A stretch of 64,000 bases of DNA from assembly GCA_901538445.1 (NCBI GenBank), contig LR594585.1:1441500-1505499 (forward strand), read 5' to 3'. This stretch comes from Gemmataceae bacterium (lineage in GTDB: Bacteria > Planctomycetota > Planctomycetia > Gemmatales > Gemmataceae). The notes below the pieces were generated by a model. It was not told the DNA's origin. It saw only the letters and a program-made list of their open reading frames with translations, and searched no databases. The translations under genes were made by a program, and so were the position numbers. Every line of letters begins with the position of its first letter. Within the stretch, counting starts at the first letter, position 1. Shown in pieces: positions 60,865 through 64,000 of this stretch.

Positions 60865-61380
60865 TCACTTCGCCGCGGCCTGGAGCGCCGCCAGGGCGGC
60901 GTCGTAATTCGGGTGGCTGGTCACCTCGGGGACGTACTCGGCGTAGGTCACCTTGCCGGCCTTATCGACGACGAACACCGACCGGGCCAGGAGCTTGAGC
61001 GGCAGCCCGCTCTCGATCAGCACGCCCCAGTTCTTGCCGAACGAGTGGTCGTGGACGTCCGACACGGTCTTGAACGTCGAGATCGCCTCGGCGGTGCAGA
61101 ACCGGCCCTGCGCGAACGGCAGGTCGAGGCTCACCGTGTACGCCGCGACCGAGTCGCCCAGCGCCTTGAGCCCCTCGTCGAACTTCTTGGTCTGCATGCT
61201 GCACACGCCGGTGTCCAGCGACGGGACCACGCTGAACAGCCGCGCCTTCGCGGGGGTGTCGGCCAGCGACACCTTGTCGAGCCCCTTCAGGCCGGTGAAG
61301 TCGGGGGCGGTGTCGCCCACCTTGACTTCCGGACCGGCGAGGTTGACGGCGTTGCCCTTGAACGTGACGGTGCGGCCCAT
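60865..61380 (-). CDS. tpx: Thiol peroxidase Tpx
   Basis: 171 residues. Peroxidatic Cys in PSLDTGVCSMQTKKF and resolving Cys in GRFCTAEAI, with VFVVDKAGKVTYAEYVPEV at the end, identify an atypical 2-Cys peroxiredoxin that reduces peroxides with thioredoxin. GGAG lies 7 nt before ATG 61380. The frame upstream to 61926 is an overprint of the next gene. It lies 98 bp after the Lon-N-domain gene and may be cotranscribed. Confidence 0.93.
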   Translation of the reverse strand: MGRTVTFKGNAVNLAGPEVKVGDTAPDFTGLKGLDKVSLADTPAKARLFSVVPSLDTGVCSMQTKKFDEGLKALGDSVAAYTVSLDLPFAQGRFCTAEAISTFKTVSDVHDHSFGKNWGVLIESGLPLKLLARSVFVVDKAGKVTYAEYVPEVTSHPNYDAALAALQAAAK

Positions 61381-61442
61381 GGTGCGTCTCCGGGGTAGCG
61401 AGCGGAAGAGGGTGAATCGGCCCACGACGTGTGCTGATTTAC

Positions 61443-61481
61443 GCTGACCGCTCGCCACTGACCACTGACCACTCACCACTA
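61443..61481. repeat. Single-arm heptamer array at the end of the Lon-N-domain gene
   Basis: CCACTGACCACTGACCACTC and related 7-bp units. On the minus strand the array begins AATTAGTGGTGAG and provides the stop codon TAG of the preceding gene. No complementary arm is nearby. Confidence 0.8.
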
Positions 61482-62153
61482 ATTCGGGCTGAACTTCGGG
61501 GGGAACCCGCGGGGCCCGGGGTTGGTGAACGGCCGCAGCGCCTCGGTGATCGCGGCGGCGCGGCGGCCCGCGTCGGACTCGGCCAGCAGCGCCTGCTTCA
61601 CGGCCACGTCCATCGGCATCGCGTAGGCCAGCAGGTCGCACACCTGGCCGAGCGGGGTCTCTCCGGCGAACAGTTCGCCCACCTGCTTGTGGGCCGCGGC
61701 GTTCCCCTCGAACCGCGGCAGCACCACCTCCGCGAGGGACCGCCGGAGCGCCCGTAGTTCGTCCAGGTCGGTCGGGGCCGATTCCACGACCCGGCCGACG
61801 CGCGCCGTGCGGTACAGGCGGTCCGTGGGCACCTCGTCCAGGATCCGGACCCGGCACAGCCCGCGGAGCCGCAGGTTGTACCGCCCGTCGTCGAGGTGCT
61901 CGCTCCACGCGATGCGGCCCACGCACGCCACCGGCTCGATCGCCGGCGCGCCGTCGTACCCCTCCTCCCAGCCGGGCCGCAGGAGGACCATCGCGATGAG
62001 GCGGTCGGTGGACAGCGCGTCGGCGGTCATCTGCCGGTACCGGGGCTCGAAGATGTGGAGCCCCTGCACGACGCCGGGGAACATCACGAGGGTCGGCAGC
62101 GGGAACAGCCGCACGGTGCCGTCGAAGTCGGGGGGCAGCGGGTCGGTGGTCAT
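61479..62153 (-). CDS. Lon N-terminal (substrate-binding) domain protein
   Basis: 224 residues. RLFPLPTLVMFPGVVQGLHIFEPRYRQM is typical for the stand-alone LON substrate-binding domain; CVGRIAWSEHLDDGRYNLRL and RVRILDEV follow. There is no ATPase or protease part. The start ATG overlaps the DUF309 stop by 4 bp. The protein ends PPKFSPN, where a heptamer array supplies the stop. Confidence 0.9.
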   Translation of the reverse strand: MTTDPLPPDFDGTVRLFPLPTLVMFPGVVQGLHIFEPRYRQMTADALSTDRLIAMVLLRPGWEEGYDGAPAIEPVACVGRIAWSEHLDDGRYNLRLRGLCRVRILDEVPTDRLYRTARVGRVVESAPTDLDELRALRRSLAEVVLPRFEGNAAAHKQVGELFAGETPLGQVCDLLAYAMPMDVAVKQALLAESDAGRRAAAITEALRPFTNPGPRGFPPKFSPN

Positions 62154-62554
62154 TCGTGGCCCGCGGGGTCGGGTGAAAGGGTGATCGTCGGGCGCGGGCC
62201 GCTCGCGCCGCCGGTGAGGGCCGGGGCGAGGTGCGCTTCCATCGTGTGCCAGAACCGGTCGATGTCGAGCCCCATGTGGGCGGGCCGGTACGGGGCCGCG
62301 TACCGGCGGCCGGAGCCGAACAACCGGGTCGCGCCGGCGAAATTCTCTCTACTGAAGTGATAGACCGCGACGGCCGCCTGAATCAACGCCTGCACGAACC
62401 GCCGGTCCGCCCCCGCGCAGTCCCGCCACAGGTCCTCCCACACCTCGTGCGCGTCGAAGAACTCCCCGGCGTTGAACAGGCGGACGCCTTCGAGGAACCG
62501 GGGGTCGCAGGCGGGGAGGGAGGCTGTGGGTCGCGGGTCGTCGGAGTCCGGCAT
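62150..62554 (-). CDS. DUF309 family protein
   Basis: 134 residues. RLFNAGEFFDAHEVWEDLW and FVQALIQAAVAVYHF, then GATRLFGSGRRYAA, are the family core: a small helical bundle with conserved His-Glu and Trp. Function unknown. It is translationally coupled to the Lon-N-domain gene, a pairing worth noting for function guessing. Confidence 0.9.
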   Translation of the reverse strand: MPDSDDPRPTASLPACDPRFLEGVRLFNAGEFFDAHEVWEDLWRDCAGADRRFVQALIQAAVAVYHFSRENFAGATRLFGSGRRYAAPYRPAHMGLDIDRFWHTMEAHLAPALTGGASGPRPTITLSPDPAGHE

Positions 62555-62683
62555 TTTGCGCTCGGGGTTTCATGCGTTCCGCACCGCGGCTGGGTATCCT
62601 GGAAGAGATCAGACCCGACGGGGAGCGTCAACGGGGTAGCGGCCCACGCCCCGCGAACCCCGTACCGAACCACCGGCCACCCG

Positions 62684-63724
62684 ATGTTCGCATCACAACA
62701 GTTCCCGCTCGCCGCGCTCGTCACCTGGTGCCAGACGCTGCGGCACAGCCTCGCGGCCGGGCTCAGCCCGGTGCGGATCTTCAAGCTCCAGGGGAAGTCC
62801 GGCCCGCGGGCGCTGCGGGAGGTCGCGAAGGAGGTCGCCGAGAAACTGGAGGGCGGCGACTCGCTCGAGGACGCCCTGGAGCCGTACCGCAACCGGTTCC
62901 CGCCGCTGTTCCTCGAACTCGTCGCCGTCGGCGAGCGGACCGGCCGCCTCGAGGACACGTTCGCTGAGTTGCAGGACTACTTCGAGTCGGCCCTGACCGT
63001 CCAGCGGAACTTCCGCGCCCGGATGACGTACCCGCTCATCCAGTACTGCGCGGCCGTGTTCATCATCGCCGCCCTCACCTGGGTGCTGGGGTTCCTCGCA
63101 CAGACCGGGAAGGCCGCGACCACTGACCCGCTCGGCACCGGGCTGACCGGCACCACCGGGGCCGTGATGATCCTCGTCATCGGGTACGGGCTGCTCGGTG
63201 GGGTCATCGGCCTGGTGAACCTCGCGAAGAACAACGTCGCGTGGCGCGCCAGGCTGGAAGGGATGCTCCTGATGGTGCCGGCGTGGGGGCCGGCGGCGCG
63301 CGCGTTCGCGGTGCAGCGGTTCGCGGTCGCGCTGCGGATGTGCGCCGAGGCCGGGCTCCGGGCCGAGAAGACCATGCGGTACTGCTTCCGGGCGACGTGC
63401 AACTCGGCGTTCCTGCGCGGCGAGCCGTGGGCCGTCGCCGTCGTGAAGAAGGGGAACGAGATCAGCGAGGCGCTGGAGGCGTCCGGCGCGCCGTTCCCCG
63501 AGGAGTTCCACGAGATGGTCCGGATGGGCGAGGAGACCGGGAACACGTCCGAGGTGATGGAGCGGCTCACGGTCCGCTACCGCGAGGAGGCCGAGCGGAA
63601 GCTGAAGACCGCGGCCGAGTTCACCGGCTACCTCATTTACGGGGCGGTGGCGCTCGGGATCATCTACGCGATCTTCAAGATCGCCGGCATCTACCTCGGC
63701 GCGCTCAACGACGCGGCGCGGTGA
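62684..63724 (+). CDS. Type II secretion system F-family protein
   Basis: 346 residues. Two T2SF domains are visible: VTWCQTLRHSLAAGLSPVRI to VAVGERTGRLEDTFAEL, and FAVALRMCAEAGLRAEKTM to MVRMGEETGNTSEVMERL, with three membrane helices (YCAAVFIIAALTWVLGFL, MILVIGYGLLGGVIGLV, LIYGAVALGIIYAIFKIAG). It would be the inner-membrane platform of a type II secretion or type IV pilus machine. ATG 62684 (MFASQQFPLAAL) is used; no clear ribosome site. No other secretion genes are in the window. Confidence 0.9.
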   Translation: MFASQQFPLAALVTWCQTLRHSLAAGLSPVRIFKLQGKSGPRALREVAKEVAEKLEGGDSLEDALEPYRNRFPPLFLELVAVGERTGRLEDTFAELQDYFESALTVQRNFRARMTYPLIQYCAAVFIIAALTWVLGFLAQTGKAATTDPLGTGLTGTTGAVMILVIGYGLLGGVIGLVNLAKNNVAWRARLEGMLLMVPAWGPAARAFAVQRFAVALRMCAEAGLRAEKTMRYCFRATCNSAFLRGEPWAVAVVKKGNEISEALEASGAPFPEEFHEMVRMGEETGNTSEVMERLTVRYREEAERKLKTAAEFTGYLIYGAVALGIIYAIFKIAGIYLGALNDAAR

Positions 63725-63761
63725 CCGCAATTCCGCCGGGTGTGCCTTTGGCTTTTGGCGA

Positions 63762-63917
63762 GCGGGGGACGTGCTACCGAATCGCGTGGATCAGTTGTCT
63801 CCGGTGGGGCAGGCATTCTTGCCTGCCTCCAACCGCCTGGGGAGGCAGGCAAGAATGCCTGCCCCACCGAGACAGAAGCAGAAACGAATCCATGCGATCC
63901 GGTAGCACGTCCCCCGC
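63762..63917. repeat. Nested palindromic element
   Basis: Outer arms GCGGGGGACGTGCTACCG (63762-63779) and its exact complement (63900-63917) enclose a second, 28-bp perfect inverted repeat (63803-63830 with 63841-63868). Intermediate bases (ATCGCGTGGAT and ATCCATGCGAT) also pair. The left flank (63736-63761) matches the border of the palindrome at 48.2 kb. No gene is seen from 63725 to the window end. Confidence 0.85.
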
Positions 63918-64000
63918 CCGCCCAGACTGCCAAATCTCCGGGCTCCTGCCAATTCCGCCCGAATGATTTGACCCTCCGGTCCGGGTGCGAGTAAACTGGC

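Noticed and set aside
1-64000. tRNA, rRNA, riboswitch or replication origin
   Set aside because: I saw no cloverleaf, rRNA core sequence, FMN-type element before ribE, or DnaA-box cluster. A covariance-model scan would be decisive; a positive hit would overturn this.

Overview
The window looks like a piece of a planctomycete chromosome, probably from a Gemmata-like bacterium. The DNA is very GC-rich. It carries families typical of that group: a TIGR03000 domain protein, a DUF1549/DUF1553 protein with c-type heme motifs, a DUF4380 protein, a serine/threonine kinase joined to leucine-rich repeats, a Tyr-Tyr-rich secreted repeat protein, and many short secreted or lipidated proteins. I saw no rRNA, tRNA, transposase, integrase or CRISPR array.

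Positions 1-23,962 form one long minus-strand metal-resistance island, most likely for copper/silver. Read 5' to 3' (right to left) it holds a Cys-rich secreted protein, a lipoprotein with a C-terminal Cys metal site, small His- and Cys-rich exported peptides, a second Cys-site lipoprotein, a two-heme cytochrome-like protein, a lipoprotein with a His-rich N-terminus, a Tat-exported Cys-rich copper-storage-type four-helix protein, a methyltransferase, an unusual double membrane-fusion protein with its RND pump, DUF6370 and TIGR03000 proteins, a Cu+ P-type ATPase, a MerR regulator coupled to an HMA-MauE membrane protein, and a second RND set (outer-membrane lipoprotein, adaptor, pump) interleaved with two more Cys-rich secreted proteins. 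The pump at the left edge is cut by the window. A near-textbook MerR promoter (7985-8016) and a sigma70-like promoter (4385-4413) lie inside. The inferred logic is cytoplasmic Cu+ export by the ATPase, periplasmic capture by Cys/His proteins, and export by two RND systems.

Positions 24,239-43,000 are a mosaic of single genes and short operons: a hypothetical protein, a tandem HNH-like protein, YgiQ radical SAM, DUF4380, NUDIX, a CBS-PP2C phosphatase, a DtxR regulator, rhomboid, an acyltransferase-like protein, a lipoprotein, DUF1549/DUF1553, a lower-GC nuclease-like orphan, ribosomal protein bS21, a NicO metal exporter, an enolase-superfamily enzyme coupled to an alpha/beta hydrolase, and an HD phosphohydrolase.

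Positions 43,095-63,724 hold a 1531-residue membrane/coiled-coil protein, an M24 peptidase, a PH-like membrane protein, the kinase-LRR protein, GlnE, a small protein with a Rieske oxygenase, riboflavin synthase, RsmA, the Tyr-rich protein, Tpx, a Lon-N-domain protein with a DUF309 protein, and a type II secretion F-family protein.

The most unusual layer is not genic. The window is dotted with long inverted repeats whose arms are built from short tandem units (7-mers such as GAGTGCG or CAGTGGT, 6-mers, 20-mers) around unrelated loops. Three of them lie inside the reading frames of conserved genes (ygiQ once, glnE twice) and are translated as extra peptide. Others sit between genes. A second family of composite repeats shares borders at about 34.8, 48.0 and 63.8 kb.
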